64,000 nt of DNA from Limivicinus sp963617275 (GCA_963617275.1 CAVENX010000032.1:1-64000); one strand, 5' to 3'; positions 24,510 through 34,080 are shown, counted from the first letter of the stretch. Numbers and translations are program-made. The notes: a model not told the origin generated them from the sequence alone.

Positions 24510-26561
24510 TTATTCTGCGTCTGCTTCGGGCGCAACACCGGTAGCGGTTCCGTCTGCGGAAACCTCATAGACAAGGGCGTCACCCTCGGCGGGCTCGTCC
24601 TCCTCTTCCTCGACGGGTTCCTCAACGGGAGCAGTCTCGGACAGAGCACGAATGGAGAGGGATATCTTGTGCTTCTCTTCGTCGATAGCAGTGATCTTCG
24701 CTTCAACAACATCACCGACAGAAAGCACATCCTCGGGCTTGCCGATGCGGCGGTCAGCGATCTGAGAAATGTGGATAAGACCGTCAACACCGTCAATAAC
24801 CTCAGCAAATGCGCCGAAAGGCATAAGCTTGACTATCTTGACCTGTGCGACATCGCCGACGGAATACTTATTTGTAAACATAGTCCAAGGATTGGCGTCG
24901 GGATCCTTGTATCCGAGAGAAATCTTTCTCTTTTCACGGTCAAAGTTGATGACGTAAACATCGACCTCGTCGCCTACATTGAGAACTTCAGAGGGCTGAT
25001 GTACGCGTCCCCAGCTCAGCTCGGAAACATGAACCATGCCGTCAACGCCGCCGATATCGACAAATGCGCCGTAGCTGGTGAGAGACTTTACAACACCGTG
25101 GAATTTCTTACCGATCTCGATATCGTTCCAAAGAGCCTCGGTAAGCGCCTTGCGCTCTGCCTGAGCGACCTTGCGGATGGAGCCGACAACTCTCTTGCGC
25201 GCCTTGTTGACCTCGGATATCTTGAGACGGACGGTCTTCTTGAGCAGCTGTGCAAGCTCTGCCTCTTTGGGAAGATCAGTCTGGGATGCGGGGACAAACA
25301 CGCGGACGCCCTTGACATTGACAACAACGCCGCCCTTGTTCTCTTCAACGACAACACCTTCCATAACGGTGCCGTCTTCAACAGCGGACTCAACATCGTT
25401 CCACATCTTGGCGGCGTCAAGGCGCTTCTTGGAAAGCTGTGCGGTGCCTTCAACATCGTTGACCCTGACAACAACAGCTTCGATGGTATCGCCGACTTTT
25501 ACAACGTCCTCGACCTTGATCCCATCGTCAGTGAACTCGGATGTGGGAATAAACCCGGAATACTTGGTTCCAAGGTCAACGCTTATCTCTGTTCCTGTGA
25601 TCGCAACAACCGTGCCGGTCACCTTATCTCCATTATATATAGTTTTAAGGGTTTCCTCGAGCATTTCGTCAAAGGAAAGCTCCTTGGTTTCTTCTGCGAG
25701 TGTTTCGTTTTTCATTTCGTCCATTTTGTTTCTTACCTCCTTAATTATCCACGCAGGCGTAGATGCTCCCGCCGTAAGTCCAACCGTGTCATAGCCTTTG
25801 AGCCTGTCCGCATCCAGTTCTTCAAGCCTTTCAATGAACTGCACATCACCGCAGCTTTCACCGCAGATCTGTGCGAGATGGATGCTGTTCGCGCTGTGCC
25901 GACCGCCTATGACCACCATTGCGTCACACCGTGAAGCAATACTTGCCGCCTCTTCCTGCCGCGTGAATGTAGCAGTACATATTGTATCAGATATTTTTGC
26001 GTTTGTACATCTTTTTTTTATTATATCACAACATTCGTTAAAATTACTGCGTGTCTGTGTCGTTTGCACCACAACAGTTATTGGTTTTGTCCAGATTTCA
26101 TAGTTTTCGCTGAGCCACGCCTCCATTTCTTCCGGAGACTCTATCACTTTATGTGCGCCGCACCAGCCGCAGATCGCGTCAACCTCCGGGTGCCTTTTCA
26201 TGCCGATAACAATAACAAAACGCCCCTCGCCTTCCGCACGGCTGACAATTTTGTGGATCGCTTTGACCTTGGGGCAGGTGGCGTCCGTCACCTCCGCGCC
26301 TCTTTTCTCAAGCTCATCGTATATCCGCTTTGTAACGCCGTGCGCACGTATGATGACCTTATCTCCGACGCCGCACTCCTCTGGGCTTTCTATTATTCTC
26401 AATCCGGAACTTACAAGCCGGGCGACAACATCTTCATTATGTATAAGCTCACCGAGACAGCAGCATTTGCCTCCGCCCTCAAGAAGCTTCTCTGCCATTT
26501 CCACTGACCGGCTTACGCCAAAGCAAAATCCGGCGCTTTTGGCCACGATCAAATTTTTCAT
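24510..26561 (-). CDS. ispH: Fused 4-hydroxy-3-methylbut-2-enyl diphosphate reductase (IspH) and ribosomal protein S1
   Basis: 683 residues. Residues 1 to about 285 are IspH: cluster ligands Cys13 (GFCFGV), Cys96 (DATCP) and Cys195 (TICTAT), substrate His41 and the TTQT segment near 168. This domain makes IPP/DMAPP in the last step of the MEP pathway. From about 300 to 640 there are four S1 RNA-binding repeats (roughly 310-380, 396-465, 482-551, 567-638), the third and fourth closest to consensus (SYGAFVDIGGVDGMVH, PFGAFAEVIDGVDGLIH). The acidic C-terminal tail is Glu/Asp rich. IspH-S1 fusions are known from Clostridia. It overlaps cmk by four bases (ATGA). Confidence 0.95.
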   Translation of the reverse strand: MKNLIVAKSAGFCFGVSRSVEMAEKLLEGGGKCCCLGELIHNEDVVARLVSSGLRIIESPEECGVGDKVIIRAHGVTKRIYDELEKRGAEVTDATCPKVKAIHKIVSRAEGEGRFVIVIGMKRHPEVDAICGWCGAHKVIESPEEMEAWLSENYEIWTKPITVVVQTTQTRSNFNECCDIIKKRCTNAKISDTICTATFTRQEEAASIASRCDAMVVIGGRHSANSIHLAQICGESCGDVQFIERLEELDADRLKGYDTVGLTAGASTPAWIIKEVRNKMDEMKNETLAEETKELSFDEMLEETLKTIYNGDKVTGTVVAITGTEISVDLGTKYSGFIPTSEFTDDGIKVEDVVKVGDTIEAVVVRVNDVEGTAQLSKKRLDAAKMWNDVESAVEDGTVMEGVVVEENKGGVVVNVKGVRVFVPASQTDLPKEAELAQLLKKTVRLKISEVNKARKRVVGSIRKVAQAERKALTEALWNDIEIGKKFHGVVKSLTSYGAFVDIGGVDGMVHVSELSWGRVHQPSEVLNVGDEVDVYVINFDREKRKISLGYKDPDANPWTMFTNKYSVGDVAQVKIVKLMPFGAFAEVIDGVDGLIHISQIADRRIGKPEDVLSVGDVVEAKITAIDEEKHKISLSIRALSETAPVEEPVEEEEDEPAEGDALVYEVSADGTATGVAPEADAE

Positions 26562-27256
26562 TCGTTTTCTTTCCTGTCTAAATGAAGTCTTTCCTGCACA
26601 ACGGAGCTCAAAAGCTCGAGACTTTGAGCAAAATCCGTTTCGCTGGTATCAACCAGCACTGCGTCCTCCGCTTTTTTCAGCGGAGCCGCAGCTCTTTCGG
26701 AATCCTGTCTGTCGCGGCGTTCAATATCTCTGAGAACCTCTTCAAAAGGTATATTCATTCCTTTTTGGGCAAGCTCCTTCATGCGCCTTTCGGCTCTCGC
26801 CTTGCTGCTCGCTGTAAGGAAAATTTTAAGCTCCGCCTGAGGGAGAACCACCGTCCCTATATCTCTCCCGTCCATTATGACATTGTTTCCGTTTGCAAGC
26901 TTTCTCTGCATTTCAAGGAGGTATTCCCTCACTTTTCCGTGTGATGACACGTCCGACGCTCCCGCCGAAACCTCCGGTGTGCGGATAAGATCGGATACAT
27001 CCTCTCCGTTAAGGTACATTCTCTGTTCGCCGGCGGCGTTATATGCCATACTTATATTCAATGCCGGCAGCAGCGCCATAACCTCGTTCTCGTTCTTTCT
27101 GTCCGTTCCCGTCCTTATAGCCGCAAGGGCAAGTGTGCGGTATATCGCGCCCGTATCAACGTATATGAATGAAAACCGCTCCGCAAGCTTTCTCGCAAGG
27201 CTGCTCTTTCCCGCGCCGCTCGGCCCGTCTATCGCTATTGCGTAATACTTATTCAT
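26558..27256 (-). CDS. cmk: Cytidylate kinase
   Basis: 232 residues. P-loop IDGPSGAGKSSLARKLA near the N-terminus, DTGAIYR, the CMP-binding DGRDIGTVVLP and RRDRQDSERAAAPL near the C-terminus. It phosphorylates CMP and dCMP. Ribosome site ggagga. The cmk-ispH-rpsA order is a familiar firmicute arrangement. Confidence 0.95.
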   Translation of the reverse strand: MNKYYAIAIDGPSGAGKSSLARKLAERFSFIYVDTGAIYRTLALAAIRTGTDRKNENEVMALLPALNISMAYNAAGEQRMYLNGEDVSDLIRTPEVSAGASDVSSHGKVREYLLEMQRKLANGNNVIMDGRDIGTVVLPQAELKIFLTASSKARAERRMKELAQKGMNIPFEEVLRDIERRDRQDSERAAAPLKKAEDAVLVDTSETDFAQSLELLSSVVQERLHLDRKENE

Positions 27257-27331
27257 ACTGTTCCTCCAAGGCTTTCAACCAACATGTTTGTTCTGTATAA
27301 GCTTTTCGGCATACCGGGTCTTTGCCGCGCA

Positions 27332-28573
27332 CTATCCGTCCGTACTTACGGAATTTCCGGCGACGTATCCCGTTGACCACGCTATCTGAAGGTTGAAACC
27401 GCCGGTGTATCCGTCAACATCCAGAACCTCGCCCGCAAAATACAGCCCCCCGACCAGCTTGGATTCCATAGTGCGGGGATTTATCTCCTTTGTGGAAACT
27501 CCGCCGGAAGTGACTATGGCTTCGTCGATAGGTCTTGTCCCTGTGATATTAACGGGAAACGCCTTGAACAAACGCACCAGATTTTTACGCTGTTCCCTTG
27601 TTATCTCGTTAACCTTTGTCCCCTCCGGTATGCCGGAAAGCCTGACCAGAACCGGAATCATCGTACTGCCCGCAAGATCGGCGAGCGCATTTTTAAATTC
27701 CCTGTTCGAATACTTTTCAAAATCACGCAGGATCCTTGCATCAAGCTTTTTTTCATCAAGAGCGGGCTTAAGGTCAATTTCCGCGCGGTAATGCGCTTTT
27801 CCGAAATTTCTCATATGAGAACTTGCGGAGAGTACCAGCGGTCCGGAAATGCCGAAGTGCGTGAACAGCATTTCTCCCTGCTGAGAAAAGAGGCTTTTTT
27901 CATTCTCGAAAACGGTAAGACAGACGTTTTTCAGCGAAAAGCCCTGCATTTCCGCGCAATAATCATCATCACTCTCAAGCGGAACGAGCGATGCTCGTGC
28001 AGGCACAACGGCATGCCCGAAAGCTTCCGCAAACTTATAGCCCGAGCCGTCGGAGCCTGTGAGAGGATAGCTCATACCGCCTGTGCAGACGGCCGCGGCT
28101 CTGCACAGAAATTTTCCCTCCGTTGTCTCCACCGCAGACACCGCACCGTTTTCCGCAGCGATCTTTTTTACTCTGCCGCGGACAAGCTTTACGCCCGCTC
28201 TTGCGCACAGCCCCGCCATAAGATCAGCCACGTCGTTTGCATTGTCGGAGACAGGAAAAACCCTGTTCCCGCGTTCGGTTTTAAGCGGCAGACCGTTGGA
28301 TTCAAAGAAAGCCATGGTATCTTCCGGCGAAAACCTGTTGAGGGCGCCGTATAAGAACCTTCCGTCCCCCGGAATGTTTGACATAAAGGTTTTTATATCG
28401 CAATTATTGGTGAGATTGCATCTCCCTTTTCCGGTTATCCTGACTTTTCTTCCAAGCCGGCGGTTAGGGTCAAAGAGGATCACGTTCATTCCCCTGACCG
28501 CCGCCTGATACGCGCACATCATACCTGCTGCGCCGCCGCCGATAACCGCAAGGTCATAATATGTATTGACCAT
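27332..28573 (-). CDS. HI0933/BaiN-family flavoprotein (NAD(P)/FAD-dependent oxidoreductase)
   Basis: 413 residues. N-terminal FAD Rossmann motif VIGGGAAGMMCAY, then RRLGRKVRITGKGRCNLTN, the family signature, and the C-terminal FAD contact YFAGEVLDVDGYTGGFNLQ followed by a Gly-rich AWSTGYVAG. Members include the BaiN bile-acid reductase of gut clostridia, but most are uncharacterised and this placement in a housekeeping block argues against assigning that role. Ribosome site aaggag. Confidence 0.85.
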   Translation of the reverse strand: MVNTYYDLAVIGGGAAGMMCAYQAAVRGMNVILFDPNRRLGRKVRITGKGRCNLTNNCDIKTFMSNIPGDGRFLYGALNRFSPEDTMAFFESNGLPLKTERGNRVFPVSDNANDVADLMAGLCARAGVKLVRGRVKKIAAENGAVSAVETTEGKFLCRAAAVCTGGMSYPLTGSDGSGYKFAEAFGHAVVPARASLVPLESDDDYCAEMQGFSLKNVCLTVFENEKSLFSQQGEMLFTHFGISGPLVLSASSHMRNFGKAHYRAEIDLKPALDEKKLDARILRDFEKYSNREFKNALADLAGSTMIPVLVRLSGIPEGTKVNEITREQRKNLVRLFKAFPVNITGTRPIDEAIVTSGGVSTKEINPRTMESKLVGGLYFAGEVLDVDGYTGGFNLQIAWSTGYVAGNSVSTDG

Positions 28574-28587
28574 CGGTCAGCTCCTTT

Positions 28588-29295
28588 TCAATTCATTACA
28601 TCCGAAAGCTCTTCTTCGCTCAGATAGCGCCATTCTCCCGGCTTGAGCGTTCCGAGTCTGAGAGGCCCTTCGCTTATTCTCAGGAGCTTTGAGACCTTCA
28701 GGCCGCAGGCTTCGCACATTTTTCTCACCTGTCGGTTCCTGCCCTCTGAAATTGTGATAAGCAAAACCGCGCCTTTGGGGAAGACCCGCTCGATATCAAC
28801 ATTCTCCGCACAGACGGTATACCCGTCTATATCTATCGGGCATCGCAGATATTCGACCGCAAAGCCTATGTCTTCTCCCTGAACCCATGTCCGGTATACC
28901 TTGCTGAAATTATGAGACGGGTGCATCAGCTTATTTGCAAAATCCCCGTCATTTGTCATGATGATAAGCCCCTCCGAATACATATCGAGTCTGCCCACAG
29001 GGTATAGGCGGGCGTCTGCGTCCTTCACAAGCTCGCTAACGTTTTTCCGTCCCTTTTCGTCCTTCAGCGTTGTGACATATCCTTTCGGCTTGTTGAGCAT
29101 AATGTATATTTTTTTATTGTTTTCAGGCAAAGGTCTGCCGTCCAGCAGAATAACGTCAGCATCCGTATCCGCTTTTGCCCCCAAAGCCGCCGTTTCACCG
29201 TTCACAGTAACGCGTCCGTCTTCTATGTACTTCTCCGCCGCTCTGCGGGACATCAGCCCCGCAGAGGAAATGATCTTCTGAAGCCGTTCTTTCAT
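28588..29295 (-). CDS. RsuA/RluB-family rRNA pseudouridine synthase
   Basis: 235 residues. N-terminal S4 RNA-binding domain (RLQKIISSAGLMSRRAAEKYI), the catalytic GRLDMYSEGLI with Asp near 102, LNKPKGYVTT and the RQVRKMCEACGL C-terminal motif. By family it isomerises a specific uridine of 23S (RluB) or 16S rRNA (RsuA); the short length fits RluB-like firmicute proteins. The gene is in line with the flavoprotein and carboxypeptidase genes. Confidence 0.92.
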   Translation of the reverse strand: MKERLQKIISSAGLMSRRAAEKYIEDGRVTVNGETAALGAKADTDADVILLDGRPLPENNKKIYIMLNKPKGYVTTLKDEKGRKNVSELVKDADARLYPVGRLDMYSEGLIIMTNDGDFANKLMHPSHNFSKVYRTWVQGEDIGFAVEYLRCPIDIDGYTVCAENVDIERVFPKGAVLLITISEGRNRQVRKMCEACGLKVSKLLRISEGPLRLGTLKPGEWRYLSEEELSDVMN

Positions 29296-29318
29296 CGATT
29301 ATCTCCGCTTCGCTTATA

Positions 29319-30383
29319 TCAGGAATTATCAGACTCAATATCTTTGCTGCATATAAGAGGATACTCCCCTCTGTACTTTCCGTCAACAGTAATTATCGCT
29401 TTTCCTGCCGCTTCCCCGCTTTTCACAGGAGCAAAGGTAAACCATGGCAGCTTTGCCGTCACAGCAACCTGCGATTTTTTGCTTACAAACACTTCCGCCT
29501 CAGTTTCCGGAACAAGGTATGCCCACTTTTCCGTCCCTCCGATCACGGGAATGGAAAAGCGCATCCCCTCTGTAACATTCCTTATTGAATACTCTGAGAA
29601 AGTCCGCTCATACAAATAAATGTGGTCGTTCCAATCGTCCGGTGCATTCAGCGTAACACACACAAGCTCTGCCCCGTTTCTTTTGCAGCTTGACACAAGG
29701 CATCTTCCCGCTGCTTCCGTATATCCGGTTTTCCCGCCGGTGCACCCCTTGCATTTGTACAGAAGCTTATTGTGGTTTATAAGCGTTCTTCCGTTGACGG
29801 CGCAGCTTTTCATCGCCATTATATTGCGCACTGTTTCGTTTTTGAGACATTCCTGCATCAGCAGCGCCATATCCTCTGCCGTGGAGTAATGTCCGTCGGC
29901 GGGAAGTCCGTGGGGATTGCAGAAATGCGTAGACGTCATCGAAAGCTCCGACGCCCTCTCATTCATCAGCTGCACAAAACTTATTATATCTCCCGCAATA
30001 TACCTGGCAAGTGCCGCGGCGGCGTCGTTCCCCGACTCAAGCAGCAGCCCTTCGAGCAGTTCTTCAGCCGTTACCGTTTCTCCCGGACAGAGATACATTG
30101 TCGAGCCTTCGATCCGGCAGTCCTCTTCCACGACCTTGATCCGCTCGTCCATATCGCAGCGCTCGGCAGCTATGAGCGCCGTCATAAGCTTTGTTGTACT
30201 GGCCATGGGAAGCTTAAGTCCCGGCTGTTTTTCATATACGATCTCCCCGTTCCACATCACGACGGCTGACTGCGCGCTGATATTCCCGACGGGTTCTTCA
30301 CAATATGCGCAGCCATTTCCCAGCAGGAAAAAAACGGCGGAAAAAACAAGTATTTTCTTAATAATCTTAATAATAAGCACCAC
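29319..30383 (-). CDS. D-alanyl-D-alanine carboxypeptidase (penicillin-binding protein 5/DacF family)
   Basis: 354 residues. Signal or anchor segment at 8-24, then the three serine-peptidase S11 motifs: STTK (Ser62, Lys65), SGN at 117-119 and KTG at 218-220. It trims the terminal D-Ala of peptidoglycan stem peptides outside the membrane. After about 260 a beta-rich PBP5-type C-terminal domain follows, without an obvious amphipathic membrane anchor at the end. The start is uncertain: two tandem GTG codons (30383, 30380) directly follow agaggg. An unusual number of Cys residues (about nine) is seen for an exported protein. Confidence 0.92.
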   Translation of the reverse strand: MVLIIKIIKKILVFSAVFFLLGNGCAYCEEPVGNISAQSAVVMWNGEIVYEKQPGLKLPMASTTKLMTALIAAERCDMDERIKVVEEDCRIEGSTMYLCPGETVTAEELLEGLLLESGNDAAAALARYIAGDIISFVQLMNERASELSMTSTHFCNPHGLPADGHYSTAEDMALLMQECLKNETVRNIMAMKSCAVNGRTLINHNKLLYKCKGCTGGKTGYTEAAGRCLVSSCKRNGAELVCVTLNAPDDWNDHIYLYERTFSEYSIRNVTEGMRFSIPVIGGTEKWAYLVPETEAEVFVSKKSQVAVTAKLPWFTFAPVKSGEAAGKAIITVDGKYRGEYPLICSKDIESDNS

Positions 30384-30468
30384 CCCTCTGTTATCGGGCA
30401 GTGCTTATTATTTACAGTAATTTTTTTAATATTCCGTCCGTAAACCGACGGTGGAAAAATCAGCTGCT

Positions 30469-30852
30469 TTATTTATTATTCTGTTTGTCGATAAAAGCGT
30501 CAACGCGATCCATGACCTGCGGAAGGAGGTCAATGATCCTGTCAACGGTATTGCTCGCCGGAGGCATAACATTGATCATTCTGACCGTACCTTCTTTTAT
30601 AACAAGGAATCCGATAGGCTCGATCTTGACGCCCGTTGCGTTTCCGCCGCCATACGGTTTGTCTGCCCCTTCTTTCTTCGCGCCGAATTCGACTCCGCCG
30701 CCGCCAAAGGCAACGCTGACTTTTGAAATCGGCACAAGCGTTATCCCGTCCGGCGTTACTATCGGATCGCCGACAACGGTATCGACCTTAAGCATATTCT
30801 TTACGTTTTCCATCGTGCTCTGCATAAGATTACTGATAGGGTTATTTTCCAT
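30469..30852 (-). CDS. gerW: GerW (YtfJ) family sporulation protein
   Basis: 127 residues from ATG 30850-30852 (ribosome site gaaagga). Typical YtfJ features: NPISNLMQSTMENVKNMLKVDTVVG (piece: NLMQSTMENVKNM), PDGITLVPISKVSVAFGGGG and a Gly-rich central strand, then VKIEPIGFLVI. In Bacillus the protein is made in sporulation and affects germination. The gene overlaps the end of the upstream DUF2953 gene by 11 bases, which is a recurrent firmicute pairing. Confidence 0.9.
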   Translation of the reverse strand: MENNPISNLMQSTMENVKNMLKVDTVVGDPIVTPDGITLVPISKVSVAFGGGGVEFGAKKEGADKPYGGGNATGVKIEPIGFLVIKEGTVRMINVMPPASNTVDRIIDLLPQVMDRVDAFIDKQNNK

Positions 30853-31585
30853 TTTTGTCAATCCTTTCTTCCTGCTGTACATTGCTCTCTTTTATATCGT
30901 TTTCAGTAATTTGTTCCGAAGGCTCATCATTTTCGCCGCGCAGTTTCCGCGCAAGCTTTTCTTTAAGGTGTCTCAGCTTATTTCTGATAAGAACGCCGAG
31001 AGCGCCGAATAAAATCACAAATACCATGCGGAATATCGCGCCGATGCGGATCGTAAGCGCTATCCCGAAATCAAGCGCAGTTTTTTCCGAAGCGAAATCA
31101 ACATCCGTGTGCACATACAGATCGCTTACCTCGAAACGCTGAGCACAGATCGGCGCAAGAATGTTCAGCGCTGCGTTGACATTCCCGAAAACCACGGCCG
31201 TCTGATACGGGTCATCCCCAGCTGCAGTGTAATCCAGAAGGAATCTGTCCACTCTGAATTTTTTGCCGAGTATCCCAAAACCTTTAAGGACTTTTTTCAG
31301 GAGCATCATTATTTCATCGAACGTAAAGTCCAGATTGATTTTTTTGCCCGGTTTTTTTTCTCCGTTTTCAGCCTCCTCGGGCTTCTTTTCCTTCTTAGGC
31401 TTTTTCTCTTTATGGGGCTTTGACCCCTCCTCCGGATTTTTCGGAAAAATCTGAAAAAGAACGCCAGCCGCCTTTGCCGACACTCTCAATTCGCCGCTTT
31501 CATATGCGATATCCGCGCCTATCGGGACAAGCATAATAATTGTAATTATCAACACTATTATTCCCAGAATTATAAGGGCAACCAA
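30842..31585 (-). CDS. DUF2953 family membrane protein
   Basis: 247 residues. N-terminal membrane segment (VALIILGIIVLIITIIML), a Lys/Glu-rich low-complexity linker near 50-80, the DUF2953 region with RVDRFLLDYTAAGDDPYQTAV and a second hydrophobic stretch (GAIFRMVFVILFGALGVLI), then a charged tail. Function unknown; family members neighbour gerW/ytfJ in sporulating firmicutes. Confidence 0.8.
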   Translation of the reverse strand: MVALIILGIIVLIITIIMLVPIGADIAYESGELRVSAKAAGVLFQIFPKNPEEGSKPHKEKKPKKEKKPEEAENGEKKPGKKINLDFTFDEIMMLLKKVLKGFGILGKKFRVDRFLLDYTAAGDDPYQTAVVFGNVNAALNILAPICAQRFEVSDLYVHTDVDFASEKTALDFGIALTIRIGAIFRMVFVILFGALGVLIRNKLRHLKEKLARKLRGENDEPSEQITENDIKESNVQQEERIDKNGK

Positions 31586-31590
31586 TCACA

Positions 31591-32205
31591 TCACTCCTCA
31601 TCCTTGTTTTCCGGCAGGTCGTTTATGGTGATCTGCTGATACTCACCGCTGCGCAGGCGCTCTATTTCGCTTTTCAGTTTGTCCACGCCCTCATTTGTAT
31701 TCATATCCGGAAGCTCTGGCAGCTCGTCGAGTGAGCTTATACCCATTGTCCTCAGAAAAACGTCGGTCGTTCTGAAAATCGCCGGTCTTCCCGGAACGTC
31801 AAGCTTGCCGCATATTTCGATCAGCCCTCTCTCTGTAAGAGAGCTCACCGTATACGAGCTGTCAACGCCTCGCACCTGATCTATATAAGCCCTTGTCACT
31901 GGCTGGAAATATGCGACGACGGCAAGCGTTTCAAGCGCGCTCTGCGACAGCGCCGGCGGCTTTCTCTGCTCCATTGCAAGGCTGATTATCTGCGCATACT
32001 CAGGAGCTGAACACATCTGAAGCTTATCGTCAAGCCGGAGTATCCGCATTCCGCGCCTGTTTTCTTTATATTCATTCTGCAAAAACGCCGCCGCAAGCTC
32101 CACCTCTTTGACGTCGGCGCCCAATATCAGGGATATCCGGCTTATCGAAAAAGCCTCTCCCGACGCAAACAGTATAGCCTCAATGGCAGAAGATAAATCA
32201 CTCAT
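31591..32205 (-). CDS. scpB: Segregation and condensation protein B
   Basis: 204 residues. Two winged-helix domains: IEAILFASGEAFS at the start and the conserved ALETLAVVAYFQPVTRAYIDQVRGV in the middle (piece: LETLAVVAYFQPVTR). ScpB works with ScpA and SMC in chromosome condensation. Its start overlaps the scpA stop by one base. Confidence 0.95.
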   Translation of the reverse strand: MSDLSSAIEAILFASGEAFSISRISLILGADVKEVELAAAFLQNEYKENRRGMRILRLDDKLQMCSAPEYAQIISLAMEQRKPPALSQSALETLAVVAYFQPVTRAYIDQVRGVDSSYTVSSLTERGLIEICGKLDVPGRPAIFRTTDVFLRTMGISSLDELPELPDMNTNEGVDKLKSEIERLRSGEYQQITINDLPENKDEE

Positions 32206-32990
32206 TATTCCACGATCTTTTCAATTATTTCGTCCACATCTCCGCCGGTAAAACGCAAAGAATAGTCATTTTCTTTTCTCTCGATCTCAATGCTCCCCAT
32301 GCTGCAAAGCTCCAGCACCGACATAAACGCCGCAACGATCTCCGATCTTGTCCGGCAAGTACGGTACAGCTCATTAAGGCCGACATCGCCGAGCCGCAGC
32401 ATATCAAGTATCTGGCGGCTCTTATCGCGTATGCTGAATATTATTCGGTGTGGAATAGCACTGTCCAGCTGATCGGCATCCGAATGTCTGCCTCCGCGGG
32501 AAAAAAGCGAGTGCAGCGCCTCAAGAAGATCGGCCGGTTCATGGCGGTAATCATACACCTTGGACAGAGGATTGAGCGGCTCAGGCCGCTTGACATGGAA
32601 CAGCATTCCCTCCGCGGAGAGCTTTTTCAGCTCCGGCAGCACGGCTTGAACGGAAGAAAGCGTATCCTTGGCTTTAAGCTGCTCAAGAGATTGCATCAGC
32701 AGCTCAAGCTCTGAAACCTCTTCTTCATCATTGCTGAGGAGGGTTTTAGTCTTTATGTACAGGAGATGCGCCGCCATCTGGATAAACTCGCTGGCTATTT
32801 CCAGATCCATGCTCTCCATCTGCGCAAGATAATCCATGTACTGATCGAGAATATCCGCGATCTTTATATCGCGTATTTCTATTTTATTTTTTGAAAGTAG
32901 CATAAGAATAAGGCTGAGCGGACCTTCAAAGTCGCTCATCTCGCCTTTTTCCCTGAGCACACCCTCGAGATGAAAATTCGGATTGTCCAT
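32205..32990 (-). CDS. scpA: Segregation and condensation protein A (kleisin)
   Basis: 261 residues from ATG 32988-32990, eight bases after the M50 stop; a longer reading would run back into that gene. Kleisin features: FEGPLSLILMLLSKNKIEIRDI at the N-terminus (piece: FEGPLSLILMLL), AAHLLYIKTKTLL, and the C-terminal winged helix ending in DVDEIIEKIVE. It bridges the SMC heads. The order M50-scpA-scpB is usual in firmicutes. Confidence 0.94.
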   Translation of the reverse strand: MDNPNFHLEGVLREKGEMSDFEGPLSLILMLLSKNKIEIRDIKIADILDQYMDYLAQMESMDLEIASEFIQMAAHLLYIKTKTLLSNDEEEVSELELLMQSLEQLKAKDTLSSVQAVLPELKKLSAEGMLFHVKRPEPLNPLSKVYDYRHEPADLLEALHSLFSRGGRHSDADQLDSAIPHRIIFSIRDKSRQILDMLRLGDVGLNELYRTCRTRSEIVAAFMSVLELCSMGSIEIERKENDYSLRFTGGDVDEIIEKIVE

Positions 32991-32997
32991 TGAACGC

Positions 32998-33702
32998 TCA
33001 CTTATAAAAGAGATAAAAGACAATATCGCAGCCCGCCTGAGCCACCGGCAGAATAAGGTCAAAGATGCCGTCGATCAGCGCCGTGAGGGGCTTACCGAGG
33101 ATACCGCTGGCGACAAGTGCAAGCATCAGCAGCGAACCGTATTTCTCATAGCGCATAAGCTTTATATAGCTTTCGTCGCTCATGAGCGAGAAGAGCACTT
33201 TTGACCCGTCAAGAGGCGGGATCGGTATAAAGTTGAATATGGCGAGGCCGAGGCTTATATAAACCGTAAGCTGCAGCATAGTCAAAAAATAACTCCCGGC
33301 CGCAGAATCTCTCATCGGAATATAAAAAAGGCCGTACAAGAACATGAACACGACTGCAATGACCAGATTGGAAACAGGTCCGGCAAGTGCGGTTATCGCC
33401 ATACCGCGCTTTGGATTTTTAAACCTGAACATATTGACCGGCACGGGCTTTGCCCAGCCTACATGAAAAACCGCAAGCATGAGCAGTCCCACAGGGTCGA
33501 GATGTTTCAAAGGGTTGAGCGTAAGTCTTCCGCTCCGTTTTGCGGTGTCGTCGCCCAGAAAATACGCCGTGTATCCGTGACTCAACTCATGAAGGGTTAT
33601 GCACAGCACAGAAGGAACAACGGCAAGGACAATGCTCATCAGATATCTGAAGTCAAACCCTTCCCATATTGATTTCAACGCCGAAATACTTACCACTTCC
33701 AA
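32998..33702 (-). CDS. Site-2 protease family protein (peptidase M50, YwhC-like)
   Basis: 234 residues, about five membrane segments. Zinc motif HELSH in CITLHELSHGYTAYFLGD and the second metal motif NFIPIPPLDGSKVLF, which together define M50 intramembrane metalloproteases. The start is uncertain: the longest frame begins at a TTG without a clear ribosome site, and an ATG 21 codons later is also possible. Immediately upstream of scpA-scpB. Confidence 0.9.
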   Translation of the reverse strand: MEVVSISALKSIWEGFDFRYLMSIVLAVVPSVLCITLHELSHGYTAYFLGDDTAKRSGRLTLNPLKHLDPVGLLMLAVFHVGWAKPVPVNMFRFKNPKRGMAITALAGPVSNLVIAVVFMFLYGLFYIPMRDSAAGSYFLTMLQLTVYISLGLAIFNFIPIPPLDGSKVLFSLMSDESYIKLMRYEKYGSLLMLALVASGILGKPLTALIDGIFDLILPVAQAGCDIVFYLFYK

Positions 33703-33927
33703 GAAACTTTTTTCTGTTTTACATATTGGTTTAATGCTGTTTTATCAGTAATTTAGATCGGCTGAGCTGCATTGAAGCTGTCAAAACCGTGTGTCTCCTT
33801 GTCAACTGATTCTTATTTTTTAGTATAACAAACAGTCAAGAAAAAAACAAGAGCAAGCACGAAAAAAGTCCGCTGGCTCTGTAGTGCTGCAATATAAAGG
33901 ATCTAAAAGGTTCTAAAATAAATAATA

Positions 33928-33970
33928 AATGTTGCGGCAGCCATTCTAAAAGGATGACTGCCGCAACATT
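33928..33970 (-). terminator. Terminator hairpin after V-ATPase operon
   Basis: Arms AATGTTGCGGCAGCCAT (33928-33944) and ATGACTGCCGCAACATT (33954-33970), one mismatch; T-rich sequence follows on both strands. Confidence 0.75.
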
Positions 33971-33995
33971 TTTTCTGCCCCAACTATTGACGTAA

Positions 33996-34080
33996 AGCCA
34001 AATTTCAACGGAGAAGTATCCGCTTACATTCCGTTCAGTTCCGGAACGGTGGATATTTCTCCGTTCTTGCTTATTTGGCT
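33996..34080. repeat. 85-bp nested palindrome directly after ntpD
   Basis: Three co-axial inverted repeats: AGCCAAAT/ATTTGGCT (33996-34003, 34073-34080), AACGGAGAAGTATCC/GGATATTTCTCCGTT (34007-34021, 34051-34065, one mismatch) and CCGTTC/GAACGG (34031-34036, 34044-34049). The outer arm abuts the ntpD stop codon. Confidence 0.8.

Larger units (their letters stand above)
33703..34080. other. 378-base spacer: two large hairpin structures, no gene
   Basis: Between the ntpD stop and the M50 gene. It holds an 85-bp nested palindrome touching the ntpD stop (33996-34080) and a terminator-like stem at 33928-33970. The part from 33703 to 33927 is AT-rich with no clear promoter hexamer pair. Confidence 0.6.

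Noticed and set aside
24669..25934. 421-residue plus-strand ORF
   Set aside because: Mirror of the S1 repeats of the ispH-rpsA gene.
24510..26561. Frameshift or assembly error joining ispH and rpsA
   Set aside because: One continuous frame with complete domains on both sides, and this fusion is known in Clostridia.
27332..28573. Bile-acid 7-dehydroxylation flavoprotein BaiN
   Set aside because: Only family-level similarity; no other bai genes and a housekeeping neighbourhood.
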